From Lustribacter sp965277075 (GTDB lineage: Bacteria; Vulcanimicrobiota; Vulcanimicrobiia; Vulcanimicrobiales; Vulcanimicrobiaceae): a stretch of 64,000 bases of DNA. The stretch spans positions 1,984,001 through 2,048,000 of the forward strand of contig OZ255707.1 of assembly GCA_965277075.1 (NCBI GenBank). Reading direction: 5' to 3'. The notes under the pieces are model-generated. The model had not been told where the DNA came from, ran no database searches, and saw nothing but the letters and a program-made list of their open reading frames with translations. Shown here piece after piece: positions 35,866 to 45,059 of this stretch; position 1 is the first letter of the stretch, and the number at the start of each line of letters is the position of its first letter. A program made the translations under genes and the position numbers.

Positions 35866-37865
35866 CGCGTCGGCCCGATCGCATCGTCGAACGGCGGCAA
35901 CGTGCCCCCGCGGAGGTAGTCTTCGCGCGCGGCCGCGTACAGCCGGTCCGCTTCGCCGACCGCGATCTGCGCTGCGCGTGCGTAGCGCACCAGCACGCGA
36001 TCGCGACCGGCGGGGCGGCTCTCCGCATCCCACGCCGCGGCGTAGAGCGGCGCGAGCGCCGTCATCTCATCGCGAAGCTCCCAGCACAGATACTTCGCGA
36101 CGTTGAGGCCGCGGTAGACGATGCCGTCCTGGTGGGCTGCCGCGTGCGCGCGCGCGTCGTCGTAATCGTCGCGCGCCTCCTTGCCGATCTGATACCGGCG
36201 GCCGAGTGCGTCGTAACGCAGCGCGGCCAATCGCATCACCGCGGCGGCTTGCGGGTGCAAGGGCGGCCGCGCACGTGCGAGATGATCCATCACGTCTTCG
36301 GCTCTGAGTCGCAGGCCGGCAAGATCGAGCCTCTGCATACGCGCTTGGATACGCGCGTCGAACGGATCGGACCAGAACAGGTAGTCGGGCGGATCCGTCT
36401 CGGGCGGCGTGTGCAGTCCGTCGCGAATCGCTTGCAGATCGTCGAGGTCACGTGCGTAGCGCGTTGCATCGCGCGGGCCGAAGAACGCGCTCGCGAACGT
36501 CGCATGCCACGTCGTACGATCCACCGGCCCACTTTGCCACGCGCTCGCCGCCGCGAACGCGACGGGCGCCCACGTCGCCTCGTACAACGACTCGCCGTCG
36601 TCGTGCCAGACTGTCTCGAACATTCCGAGCACGTGCGGATCGCGCGCGGCTTTCGCGTCGGCGAGAAACTGCGCCTCGTTCGCGTAGGCCGTTGACAGAT
36701 CGTCGTAGATCTCGTTCCAGTTGTTCGCGCCCGGAGAGACCATCACGTCGTGTCCGCTTGCGACGATCCTCGAAATATACGTGGCGAACGACGGTTCAGC
36801 GCCGTAGTGAAACGCGACGATCGTCGTGCGCGCCGGCAGCAGCGGCAAGATCGACGGATCGCTCTGCACGGCGTCGTCCCAGATCATCGGCGCCGGCCCG
36901 TGCGGTCCGAGCAGCGCGGCGACGCGCGTGACGTGATCGGCGAACACCTGCGCGGTACGCGGCGTTCGCCCGCGTCCGAGGTCGAGCGGCTCATCGGCGC
37001 CGATATGAAAGAACGGCGTCGCTCCCGCCGCCGCGAGTTCCGCGTGGATCAGCGGTCCGAGATAGGCATACGTCCGCGGATCGGATTCAGCGAGCAGATA
37101 GCCGTGCGGCAATTCCGCGAGCGGTGCGAGCTGCTCATATTTGAGCGACTCGTGCATGTGCGCGAACGTCTGCTGCTCCGGGATCAACGCGACGTGGAAG
37201 CGGCGCGCGTAGACCGCGAGCTCGCGCAATTCGGCCGCGGTGAGCCGCTCCGGGAACGCCACGATCGGATGTTGCGGATCGGCGAACACCTGCTCCACGT
37301 ACGGCGAGTAGCCATTGATCTTGAATGCCGCAAGCCCGCGGATACGGGCTTTGAAATACGCCATCGTCGGAAACGGTCCGCGCGAGATGTCGTCCGAGAC
37401 GATCCGCCAACGCAGCGCGGGCCGGTCGGCGATCGCGATGCACGCGATGCGCCAACCACCGCGGCCCGCTTCCGGCAGTTGGGCGAGCGTGGCCAGGGCG
37501 TCGAATTCGGCTTCCGCATCTGTAGCGCGGACGTGCACGCGCCCGTCGCGCACGATGAGTTCGTGACGCGCCGAACCTCCGGCAACGGCGCCGATCGCCA
37601 GCGTGACCGTCGCACCGCGGCGTACGACGACCGGCGGCGAAATGCCGAGCGCCGTCCATCGCTCGCGCACGATATCGAATCCGCCCGGATCGACATCCCT
37701 CGGAAAACGCAACGCGGCGTGCAACGAGAGATCGCGCGCACAGCGAGCCGGCTGTACCGACCGCGGTTGCGGAACAAGCGCCGGCGATGCCTGGACGGCA
37801 AGCGACGGCGTCCACATGAAGACGAGCGTTGCGACGACGATTCGCACCGCGGAAGCGGTTGTCAC
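35862..37865 (-). CDS. Glycoside hydrolase family 20-like protein (beta-hexosaminidase)
   Basis: A 667-residue secreted enzyme. A signal sequence precedes LVPQPRSVQP, a small alpha/beta domain covers about 30-150, and the TIM barrel starts at ALRWRIVSDDISRGPFP. The catalytic Asp-Glu pair of GH20 is in FFHIGADEPLDLG, with a further conserved strand IPEQQTFAHMHE. GH20 enzymes release terminal GlcNAc or GalNAc from chitin or peptidoglycan fragments. A long helical C-terminal part (about 460-667) is unusual in length. It overlaps the permease-PDZ gene and is divergent from a sodium symporter. Confidence 0.82.
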   Translation of the reverse strand: MTTASAVRIVVATLVFMWTPSLAVQASPALVPQPRSVQPARCARDLSLHAALRFPRDVDPGGFDIVRERWTALGISPPVVVRRGATVTLAIGAVAGGSARHELIVRDGRVHVRATDAEAEFDALATLAQLPEAGRGGWRIACIAIADRPALRWRIVSDDISRGPFPTMAYFKARIRGLAAFKINGYSPYVEQVFADPQHPIVAFPERLTAAELRELAVYARRFHVALIPEQQTFAHMHESLKYEQLAPLAELPHGYLLAESDPRTYAYLGPLIHAELAAAGATPFFHIGADEPLDLGRGRTPRTAQVFADHVTRVAALLGPHGPAPMIWDDAVQSDPSILPLLPARTTIVAFHYGAEPSFATYISRIVASGHDVMVSPGANNWNEIYDDLSTAYANEAQFLADAKAARDPHVLGMFETVWHDDGESLYEATWAPVAFAAASAWQSGPVDRTTWHATFASAFFGPRDATRYARDLDDLQAIRDGLHTPPETDPPDYLFWSDPFDARIQARMQRLDLAGLRLRAEDVMDHLARARPPLHPQAAAVMRLAALRYDALGRRYQIGKEARDDYDDARAHAAAHQDGIVYRGLNVAKYLCWELRDEMTALAPLYAAAWDAESRPAGRDRVLVRYARAAQIAVGEADRLYAAAREDYLRGGTLPPFDDAIGPTR

Positions 37866-37950
37866 GACTCGTCATTTGCAACGATGACGAGCAGTGTCTT
37901 GCCGGAACGGCGAGAACGGACTGATCTTGTGCGCCCACGAAACGCGGGCC

Positions 37951-39846
37951 ATGCACCTGACCGGCCTCGATATCGGCGTCGTCGTCGCGTTTTTCGCGAT
38001 CAATCTCGGTATCGGACTCTACTACGCGCGGCGGACCGCCAACGTCGGCGAATTCTTCCTTTCCGGCCGCAAAGCGCCGTGGTGGCTGGCCGGAACGTCG
38101 ATGGTCGCGACAACGTTCGCGGTCGACACGCCGCTGGCCGTGACCGGATTCGTCGCGCAGAACGGGATCGCGGGAAATTGGCTGTGGTGGAATATGGCCG
38201 CGAGCGGACTGCTCACCGTGTTCTTCTTCGCGGCGTTGTGGCGCCGTTCGGGCGTATTGACCGACGTCGAGTTCATCGAGCTGCGTTACGGCGGGCGCGC
38301 GGCGACCTGGCTGCGCGGCGTTCGCGCCGTATATCAAGGCGTGCTTGTCAACACGATCATCATGGGCTGGGTGAACCTCGCGATGGTCAAGATTCTCTCG
38401 CTTACGCTGCACGTTCCGACCCTGCTCGCGCTCTACGTGTGCCTCGTTCTGACGGCGCTGTACGTGACGATCGGCGGCCTCTGGTCCGTGCTCGTGACCG
38501 ACATGCTGCAGTTCGTCGTGAAGATGTCGATGGCGATCGTGTTGGCCGTGGCGGCGGTCGCGGCGGTGGGCGGCATCGGCGCGCTCAAAGACGGGCTGGC
38601 GACCGTCGACGCCGCGCACCACGCCGCCGGCGGCGGTTCGATCCTCGCGTTCTTTCCGTCGGGCGACGCGAGCTGGATGCCGCTCACGACCTTTCTCGTC
38701 TTCGTCGGCGTCGCGTGGTGGGCGTCGTCATACCCGGGCGCGGAGCCGGGCGGCGGCAGCTACATCGCGCAGCGGATCTTCGCGTCCAAAGACGAGAAGA
38801 ACGCCGTGCTCGCGACGCTGTTCTTCAACGTCGCGCACTACGCGTTACGCCCGTGGCCGTGGATCATCGTCGCGTTATGCGCGCTCGTACTCTACCCGCA
38901 CGGCGTGATCGGCGCGGACGGGAAACTCGACGCGGAACTCGGCTACGTGCAGACGCTGGTCGACCATCTGCCGGCGTCGCTGCGCGGTCTCATGCTGGCC
39001 GGATTTCTCGCCGCCTACATGTCCACGATCGGGACGCAGCTCAACCTTGGCGCGTCGTATCTGACCAACGATCTCTATCGCCGCTTTATCCGTACGAGCG
39101 CGAGCGAGTCGCACTACGTCGCGGTATCGCGCGTGATGACGGGCGTCGCTCTCATCCTCGCCGCGCTCGTCACGCCGTTGATGCACTCGGTCGGCGATGC
39201 CTGGAAGTATATGCTGACGATGACCGCCGGCGTCGGCCTCGTGATGATTCTCCGCTGGTACTGGTGGCGGATCAGCGCGTGGAGCGAGATCGCGGCGCTG
39301 GCGATCTCCGCGGTCGTCGGCAGCGGACTCTACGCGTTCAACGTCGTGCCGGGCGACGACAACCGCGCTACCGCGGTTCGGCTGCTGATCACGGTCGTGG
39401 TCACGACCCTCGGGTGGATCGCCGTGACGTTCGCGACACGGCCCGAAACAGAGCAAACCCTGCTTCGGTTTTTCGAGCGTGTTCGACCCAATGACGCGGG
39501 CTGGAGACCCATCGCCCGGTTAGCGACCACCGCCGGAGCCGGCGAATCGCTCGGCATCGCGCTGGTGGACTGGATCGCGGGCCTCGGACTCGTGTTCGGG
39601 ACGCTTTTCGCGATCGGCAAATTCGTGCTCGGCGAACCGGCGAGCGGCGCGGCGTGTGCGACGCTGGCGCTCGTGTGCGCGGCGATCATCGCGCGCAACC
39701 TGACAACACCTGCGATTCGCGCGGCCGCGGCAACGACGGCGCTCGCGCTGGCGCTCGCGGCGGTCCCGTCGAGCGGCAATGCGCAGACGGCCGCCGCGAC
39801 GCCGGCCGGCTACCGTTTCAGCGCGACGATCGCCGCCGTGCGATGA
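37951..39846 (+). CDS. Sodium:solute symporter
   Basis: SSS-family permease of 631 residues with about 14-15 helices. Helix 1 onward shows the family pattern GLDIGVVVAFFAINLGIGLYY, the FFLSGRKAPWWLAGTSMVATTFAVDTPLA segment for sodium binding, and a cytoplasmic loop near SYLTNDLYRRF. Related symporters carry sugars such as N-acetyl sugars, which fits the divergent hexosaminidase (inference). ATG 37951 is the best start; the gap to the hexosaminidase is 85 bp and must hold both promoters. The C-terminus has an Ala-rich hydrophobic tail. Confidence 0.88.
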   Translation: MHLTGLDIGVVVAFFAINLGIGLYYARRTANVGEFFLSGRKAPWWLAGTSMVATTFAVDTPLAVTGFVAQNGIAGNWLWWNMAASGLLTVFFFAALWRRSGVLTDVEFIELRYGGRAATWLRGVRAVYQGVLVNTIIMGWVNLAMVKILSLTLHVPTLLALYVCLVLTALYVTIGGLWSVLVTDMLQFVVKMSMAIVLAVAAVAAVGGIGALKDGLATVDAAHHAAGGGSILAFFPSGDASWMPLTTFLVFVGVAWWASSYPGAEPGGGSYIAQRIFASKDEKNAVLATLFFNVAHYALRPWPWIIVALCALVLYPHGVIGADGKLDAELGYVQTLVDHLPASLRGLMLAGFLAAYMSTIGTQLNLGASYLTNDLYRRFIRTSASESHYVAVSRVMTGVALILAALVTPLMHSVGDAWKYMLTMTAGVGLVMILRWYWWRISAWSEIAALAISAVVGSGLYAFNVVPGDDNRATAVRLLITVVVTTLGWIAVTFATRPETEQTLLRFFERVRPNDAGWRPIARLATTAGAGESLGIALVDWIAGLGLVFGTLFAIGKFVLGEPASGAACATLALVCAAIIARNLTTPAIRAAAATTALALALAAVPSSGNAQTAAATPAGYRFSATIAAVR

Positions 39847-40208
39847 CGAAACATCGCCTGCAAATTCGTGATGAACGCGGTCACGTCGCCGGCGTTGACG
39901 CGCTCGGCACCGGCTGCCGCCGCGAGCACGTCGGTATCTTCCGCCTCGATGACGGCCACGTGGTCGGGCGCTGCGAACCGGTCATCCTCGAGCGCCTTGA
40001 TCACGTGCTGCTCGCCGAACTGGCAGTGAACCAGCACGTCCTCGAACGCCGCCGACACCCCATCGAGCGGGAGCCGTTCGCGCAACGCGGCGAGCTGTTC
40101 ACCGACCCACGCACGGACCTGTTGATCGGCTAACCGGCGCGCGGATGCGTCCGCGTGCCCGGCATAGGCGGGGATGAACGAGCGGACTTGGGTCATTTCG
40201 TCGGTCAT
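39810..40208 (-). CDS. Hypothetical 132-residue helical protein
   Basis: Not recognised. The protein starts MTDEMTQVRSFIPAYAG and is mostly predicted helix with charged repeats (ASARRLADQQVRAWVGEQL, then DVLVHCQFGEQHVIKAL), ending in a basic tail. No signal or membrane segment. The codon pattern is protein-like in this frame and not in the opposite one. It is divergent from the cyclase-like gene (40 bp) and overlaps the end of the symporter gene by 37 bp on the other strand. The frame is open upstream through the cyclase gene, but that part is a shadow. Confidence 0.55.
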   Translation of the reverse strand: MTDEMTQVRSFIPAYAGHADASARRLADQQVRAWVGEQLAALRERLPLDGVSAAFEDVLVHCQFGEQHVIKALEDDRFAAPDHVAVIEAEDTDVLAAAAGAERVNAGDVTAFITNLQAMFRHRTAAIVALKR

Positions 40209-40247
40209 CGGACCGGGTTTGACGGCGCGAGCCCGAACGGGGGCGGC

Positions 40248-41333
40248 ATGGCGGGAGCAGCCATCGTGCTGATCGGACTGGCCTTGATCGCGGCGAGTAT
40301 TGCCTGCGTTGTCTTCGTGCGCCGTTGGCGCGCCGCGCAAGCCGAGTCCGGCCGCGTTCGCGCGACGTTCTCGCGATACGTTCCGCCGTCGATCGTCGCC
40401 GAACTGCTCGACCGCAAGGACGAGCGCATCTTCACCGGCCGCGAGATGCGGGCGACGATTCTCGTCTGCCGCATCTGGAATTTTTCGCACTTCATCGAGA
40501 ACCTGACCCCCGAGCAAACGCTCCGCTACCTGAACGAATTCTACGCGATGGCCGGGTCGTCGATCGAACGGCAGCGCGGCGTCCTGCACCGCTTTTTGGA
40601 AGACGGCGTCGTCGGCATCTTCGGCGTCCCGCTCGAAGACCCTGACCAGGAAGACCATGCGCTGCGCGCCGCGATCAACCTCGTGCGGCTGGTCGCCGTG
40701 ATGCAAGAACGATGGGCGCAGCAAAACCGGCGCGCGCTGCGCGTCGGGGTGGGCATCAACACGGGCGACGTCATCGCGGGCGATGCGGGCTTCGCGCAGC
40801 GCCGTGAGTACACGGTAGTCGGCCCGGACGTCACGCTCGCACACCGGCTCGCCGCCGGCACCGTCGAACTGAACGCGTACATCATCGCGTCGCGCGCGAC
40901 CGTCGAACCGATTCAGGATCTCTACAACTTGGTTCCGGTCAGCGGCGTACCGCTCAACGGCGTGCGGGCGCTGCTCGACGCGTTCATCGTGCGCGGACGC
41001 AAACGCGGCGACAATCTGGTTCTCCCGAAAGCCGGCGCCTTCGCGAATACGGTGCTCGACGATCACGCGTTGGCCGATTCGCTCGAACCCGAAGAGACCG
41101 TGCCGTTCGACCTCGTCGACGAATCGAAGAAGCATGCCGCGAGCGAGTCGCCGGCACCACTCACGACGCGCCGCCGCCCGCGACCGGCTTCCGATACCGG
41201 CTCGCAGTTCGGCTTCGAGTTACCCGAACTTCGCGTCCCATCGTTCGCCGGCGACGAAGCGTCGATCATGCCGGATCCACCGCCCCCCAGGGCGACCTAC
41301 GAAGACAACGACGGACCGCCGCTCCCTCTCTGA
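40248..41333 (+). CDS. Membrane-anchored nucleotide cyclase homologue, probably inactive
   Basis: A 361-residue protein. One N-terminal helix (about 3-24) is followed by a class III cyclase domain (about 66-205) and a disordered Pro/Arg/Asp-rich tail. In the domain, the first metal-binding Asp is replaced by Arg75 (CRIWNFS where the family has a D-I-x-G-F-T type motif), while the second, Asp119 in LEDGVVGIFG, stays. The transition-state Asn is Thr196 (PDVTLAHRL), though Arg200 remains. The protein is therefore likely a regulatory pseudo-cyclase, if the alignment holds. ATG 40248 is chosen because it starts the helix. Confidence 0.78.
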   Translation: MAGAAIVLIGLALIAASIACVVFVRRWRAAQAESGRVRATFSRYVPPSIVAELLDRKDERIFTGREMRATILVCRIWNFSHFIENLTPEQTLRYLNEFYAMAGSSIERQRGVLHRFLEDGVVGIFGVPLEDPDQEDHALRAAINLVRLVAVMQERWAQQNRRALRVGVGINTGDVIAGDAGFAQRREYTVVGPDVTLAHRLAAGTVELNAYIIASRATVEPIQDLYNLVPVSGVPLNGVRALLDAFIVRGRKRGDNLVLPKAGAFANTVLDDHALADSLEPEETVPFDLVDESKKHAASESPAPLTTRRRPRPASDTGSQFGFELPELRVPSFAGDEASIMPDPPPPRATYEDNDGPPLPL

Positions 41334-42484
41334 AATCCAAGTCGCGCCAACAGCGGCTCGAGCGCTGTTCCCTGCACGACGAGGGTGAAAAGCACGACCG
41401 CGAACACGGCGTCGATGATCTCCGAACGATGCGGAACTTCGTTCGGAAGCGCCAGGGCGAGCGCTAGCGAAAGTCCGCCGCGAATGCCGGCGAACACGAC
41501 GGTCCAACGCCACGCCGGCGATCGGATGACGAGGAACGCGAGAACGGTGCGCGACCCGACCACGGCCACGACGGCGAGCGCGACCAGCAGCGGTTCGTGC
41601 ACCATCCGGCCGAGTTGCAACTGCAAGCCGGTGATCAGAAAGACGAAGCTGTTGGCGATGAACGCGATCGTCGTCCAGAATGCGTCGACGTCATCCGCGT
41701 TCGATGCGACCGTGTTGCTGCGTTGCAACGCGCGCAGGGTGATCGCGGCCGCCGCCGTCGCGAAAATTCCGGAGCAACGCAGCGCGTCCGCTCCGAGGTA
41801 GGCGAGAAACGCGAGCACGACGGTTGCGGTGACTTCGATCGCGCGCGTGCTCGTGCGGCTGATGACGAATCCGACGACGAACGCGAACACGATGCCGACT
41901 GCGGTACCGCCGGCCACTGCAACGATCGCGTGCGCGCTTTCGCGCAGTACGGAATCCGTCGCGCCGCCCATAGCGAGCGAGAGCGCGATCGCGTACAGAA
42001 CGAGCGCGACGCCGTCGTTTGCGATCGATTCACCCTCGACGATCGTTTGCAGATCGACCGGCACCTCGAGGCGCCGGAAAATCGCGATCACGGCGACCGG
42101 ATCTGTTGCCGAGAGGATCGCGCCGAGCAGGATCGCGGCCGCGAGCGGGAGTTGCCCGCTCATCGCGATGCCGTAGCCGGTCAAACCGGCGGCGAGAACG
42201 ACGCCCGGAACGGCCAACAGTGCGATCCGTGCGGCCGTGCGCCGCAACGAGGCGAGATCGATCGTCCACGCCGCTTCAAAAATCAGCGGCGGCAACAACA
42301 CGAAAAGCAGCGTCGTGCCGAACGGAAACGGCAAGACGATCGGGTGAATCGCCGCCGTCGCGGCACCGAACGCGACGAGCGCGACTGCGCCGGGGATGCG
42401 TAGCCGCTCGGCGCCAAGAGCGATCAGCACGGCAACACCGAGCAACGCCGCAAGGACGCCGGTCGTTCCGGCGATACCGATCAC
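41297..42484 (-). CDS. Na+/H+ antiporter, CPA1 family
   Basis: Inner membrane cation:proton antiporter of 395 residues with about twelve helices. The ion-binding Asp lies in SATDPVAVIAIF, the second conserved acidic region in VEGESIANDGVALVLY, and GIRGGLSLALAL later in the chain is a CPA1 feature. GTG 42484 overlaps the stop of a small membrane protein gene by 4 bp, so the two are coupled. It regulates pH or sodium. The cyclase-like gene converges and overlaps it by 37 bp. Confidence 0.9.
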   Translation of the reverse strand: MIGIAGTTGVLAALLGVAVLIALGAERLRIPGAVALVAFGAATAAIHPIVLPFPFGTTLLFVLLPPLIFEAAWTIDLASLRRTAARIALLAVPGVVLAAGLTGYGIAMSGQLPLAAAILLGAILSATDPVAVIAIFRRLEVPVDLQTIVEGESIANDGVALVLYAIALSLAMGGATDSVLRESAHAIVAVAGGTAVGIVFAFVVGFVISRTSTRAIEVTATVVLAFLAYLGADALRCSGIFATAAAAITLRALQRSNTVASNADDVDAFWTTIAFIANSFVFLITGLQLQLGRMVHEPLLVALAVVAVVGSRTVLAFLVIRSPAWRWTVVFAGIRGGLSLALALALPNEVPHRSEIIDAVFAVVLFTLVVQGTALEPLLARLGFQRGSGGPSLSS

Positions 42485-42810
42485 GCGGCACGTTTCGTCT
42501 GTTCGCTTGCTCCTTCCGTTCTGACGCCGCCTTCGATGACGGAGAAGTTGCGTTCGTGGAGGCCGCCGGGCGGCGGACGATCGCCCGGCGGATCGCCGCT
42601 CGTGCGGTACGTGTAAATGCACGCAGCGCAACCGTAGAACGCGGCGAGTCCCCACAGCGAGAAGAAAAAGAACGCGGGCGAAAACGGCTCGTGATGCCAG
42701 TAGCGTTCGAGCGGCATCCCGATCGAAAACGCGATGTTGAGTAGCCCGCCTGCCCCAGCGAGCCACGCGAGCCGCAAAAACGTTCGATCACGCGGCCGGT
42801 ACTGCTTCAT
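42481..42810 (-). CDS. Hypothetical small two-helix membrane protein
   Basis: A 109-residue protein with two hydrophobic helices (about 12-31 and 42-66) joined by a polar loop ERYWHHEP. The C-terminal tail is soluble. Function unknown, but the GTGA overlap with the CPA1 antiporter suggests it is an accessory partner of that transporter. It starts 101 bp from the divergent sigma factor gene. Confidence 0.6.
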   Translation of the reverse strand: MKQYRPRDRTFLRLAWLAGAGGLLNIAFSIGMPLERYWHHEPFSPAFFFFSLWGLAAFYGCAACIYTYRTSGDPPGDRPPPGGLHERNFSVIEGGVRTEGASEQTKRAA

Positions 42811-42911
42811 GCGTCCTCACACGTTTGTTTGACACCCGATCCCATCCGCTCGATGCTTGGCTGCGTTACGTTGGCCGAGGGTCTTCCGATAAGGGCACGA
42901 AAGCCGAAGGA

Positions 42912-43445
42912 GTGGAAGCCGGTGCACGCTTGATGGAGCGGGTGCGCGCGCGAGACGTCGACGCATTCGAACAACTCTATGACGGCTATCATCGGCTCGT
43001 CTTCGGCATCGCGCTACGAATGACGAGCGATGCAACGATGGCCGAGGATGTGACACAAGCCGTATTCCTCAAACTGTGGAGTGCGCCCGATGCGTTCCGC
43101 GACGGAAATTTCTCCGCCTGGCTGAGTCGTGTCGCGCGCAATCGGGTGCTGGATATTCTACGTAGCCGATCGAGTAAACCCGCCGAGGAGATCCCCGCCG
43201 ATCTTCCTGCCGAGGTGTCGCTCGACGATGCGGTGTTCGCTCGCATCGACGCACAACGCGTTCGCAGCGCGCTCGCATCGCTCAACGACGAGCAGCGCTC
43301 GTTGATCGAGATGGGATTCTTCGGCGGCATCACACACGAAGAGATCGCGCGCCGCACCGGCATCCCGCTCGGTACGATCAAGACGCGCATTCGCACCGGC
43401 TTGCGCCGCATGCGCGACGTGCTGCACGAAGCGGTATCGCAATGA
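42912..43445 (+). CDS. ECF-type sigma factor
   Basis: Sigma-70 family member of about 177 residues. Region 2 holds VDAFEQLYDGYHRLVFGIALRMTSDATMAEDVTQAVFLKLW in pieces typical for ECF; region 4 has the helix-turn-helix ITHEEIARRTGIPLGTIKTRIRTGLRRMR. The start is uncertain: GTG 42912 is chosen, ATG 42933 or TTG 42825 are possible, and none has a well-spaced ribosome site. It overlaps the anti-sigma gene by 4 bp, so it is held inactive until a signal arrives. The pair resembles sigma-K/RskA. Confidence 0.85.
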   Translation: MEAGARLMERVRARDVDAFEQLYDGYHRLVFGIALRMTSDATMAEDVTQAVFLKLWSAPDAFRDGNFSAWLSRVARNRVLDILRSRSSKPAEEIPADLPAEVSLDDAVFARIDAQRVRSALASLNDEQRSLIEMGFFGGITHEEIARRTGIPLGTIKTRIRTGLRRMRDVLHEAVSQ

Positions 43446-44236
43446 GCGAACAGCCGTCGGATCGCGACGCGATGCTAGAACTCGTCGCGGCCTACGCGCT
43501 CGGTGTGTTGCCGAGCAGCGACGTCGCGCACGTCGCTGCCTTCGTGATTGCCGACGTGGACGCGCGCCGTGAATACGAAGCGCTGCGCGCGACCGCCAAT
43601 CTGGTGGGCATGATCGCCGAAGAACCCGTCGACTCCGCACGTTCGGCGCGCATGAAAGAACGGTTGATGTCGACCGTTCGCGCCGACGCAGGCGCACCGC
43701 AACGTGCGCGGACGCCGGCGTCGCCGAGTACGGCGCGCTCGAGCGCCGTGTGGGGCACGACCCTGGCGGCCGCGGCCGCTGTTGTTTTCGCGCTCGTCAG
43801 CACGATTCAGAATTTCAGCTTACGCTCGGATTTGGCCGAGTTGCAGCGCAAGTCAGCGACGTTGCAGAACGAAGCCACGGTCGCGCGTCAATCGGCGGAA
43901 CGTACGGATCGCATGCTCGCCGACCTGTCAGCGCCCGACGCGAAGCGGTTCACCGTCGTGTACGGCACGGTCGTCAAGCGCGGGACGCGCGTGTACCTCG
44001 CACTCTCGGCACTTCCGCCCGTTGCACGCGGACACGTCTATCAAGCGTGGACGCTCGCCAAAGGTGCGAAAGCCGTTACACCGAGCGCGACGTTCGTGCC
44101 GAGCGGAAACGGCGTGACGATCGTCGCGATTCCCGGCGACGCGAGCCGCCTCGCGGCGGTGGCGCTGAGCGTCGAACCCGCCGGCGGAAGCAAAGCGCCA
44201 ACGACGAAACCGGCGTTCATTCAACCGATCAGCTAA
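43442..44236 (+). CDS. RskA-type anti-sigma factor
   Basis: Membrane anti-sigma factor of 264 residues. The N-terminal zinc-less anti-sigma domain (about 8-70) begins MLELVAAYALGVLPSSDVAHVAAFV, a pattern of anti-sigma-K proteins. A single membrane helix follows at about 102-122, then a coiled-coil stretch (LAELQRKSATLQNEATVARQ) and a periplasmic beta-rich RskA domain with VYGTVVKRGTRVYLALSALPP and GHVYQAWTL. ATG overlaps the sigma stop. Proteolytic release of sigma is the expected control. Confidence 0.87.
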   Translation: MSEQPSDRDAMLELVAAYALGVLPSSDVAHVAAFVIADVDARREYEALRATANLVGMIAEEPVDSARSARMKERLMSTVRADAGAPQRARTPASPSTARSSAVWGTTLAAAAAVVFALVSTIQNFSLRSDLAELQRKSATLQNEATVARQSAERTDRMLADLSAPDAKRFTVVYGTVVKRGTRVYLALSALPPVARGHVYQAWTLAKGAKAVTPSATFVPSGNGVTIVAIPGDASRLAAVALSVEPAGGSKAPTTKPAFIQPIS

Positions 44237-44288
44237 CGCTCTGCTCGAAGCCGTTACCCGTCACAACCGACGCGACGCGCTTGCCTAC

Positions 44289-45059
44289 GTGGCGGCGCGC
44301 CCGTTCGAGAACGCGTTCCTCCACTGGGTGCTCGACGGCGGCCACGGGCCGTCCGCGCCGGATGACGTCGTCCTCGACCGCCGCCGCGACGGCGGCGTGC
44401 GCGGTGTCGTGTACTACGGCGCACAACTCGTCGTCGCGGGCGACGAACCGGCCGCGCTCGACGCGTTTGCCGTCGAGACGCGCAAGTATCCGGGTCTGCG
44501 CAGCTTCGTCGGACCGAAGCGCGCCGTCGACGGCGTGTGGTCGCGTGTGAAGGCGTGGTACCGCCGGCCGTCGATCGTTCGCGAGTGCCAACCGCTCTAC
44601 GCGTTGTGGCCGCAGGCGCTCGTCGACATTGAAGGCGCGGACGTCCGGCTCGCGCGACTCGACGAAGCAGCGCTCATCGCCGACCATTCGGCAGCGATGA
44701 TCGTCGGCGAACTCGGTTACGACCCGCGCAGGCAGCGCGCGACGTTCGTCGCGGGCGTGCGGCGCGCGATCGAACTGGGCCTCTGGTGGGTGTGGTTCGA
44801 GGGCGACGAGCTCCGCTTCCAATGCAATATCGGCGCGCAGACGCCCGTCACCACGCAATTGCAGGGCGTTTGGACACCGCCGCCGCTTCGCGGCCGCGGC
44901 TACGGCACGCGCGGACTCGCGGCGATCGCGCGCCACGTGCTCGCAGACTCGCCGACTGTGTCACTCTACGTGAACGATTTCAATACCGAGGCGATCGCGC
45001 TCTACGAACGGGTGGGATTCGCGCGCGTCGGCGAACTCGCGACATATCTCTTTTCGTGA
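44289..45059 (+). CDS. GNAT-family N-acetyltransferase with DUF4081-like N-terminus
   Basis: A 256-residue protein from GTG 44289. The C-terminal half (about 118-255) is a GNAT fold, with the acetyl-CoA loop PLRGRGYGTRGLAAIARHVL and the C-terminal LYVNDFNTEAIALYERVGF. The N-terminal half resembles the DUF4081 region found before many GNAT domains. The frame is open upstream to 44235, and the residues there (LLEAVTRHNRRDALAY) look genuine, so the true start may be a CTG near 44241. Substrate unknown. The stop overlaps the next start (GTGA). Confidence 0.78.
   Translation: MAARPFENAFLHWVLDGGHGPSAPDDVVLDRRRDGGVRGVVYYGAQLVVAGDEPAALDAFAVETRKYPGLRSFVGPKRAVDGVWSRVKAWYRRPSIVRECQPLYALWPQALVDIEGADVRLARLDEAALIADHSAAMIVGELGYDPRRQRATFVAGVRRAIELGLWWVWFEGDELRFQCNIGAQTPVTTQLQGVWTPPPLRGRGYGTRGLAAIARHVLADSPTVSLYVNDFNTEAIALYERVGFARVGELATYLFS

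Noticed and set aside
40209..41135. Upstream extension of the 132-residue minus gene through the cyclase gene
   Set aside because: It is the antisense shadow of the cyclase-like gene; the ATG at 40208 is enough.
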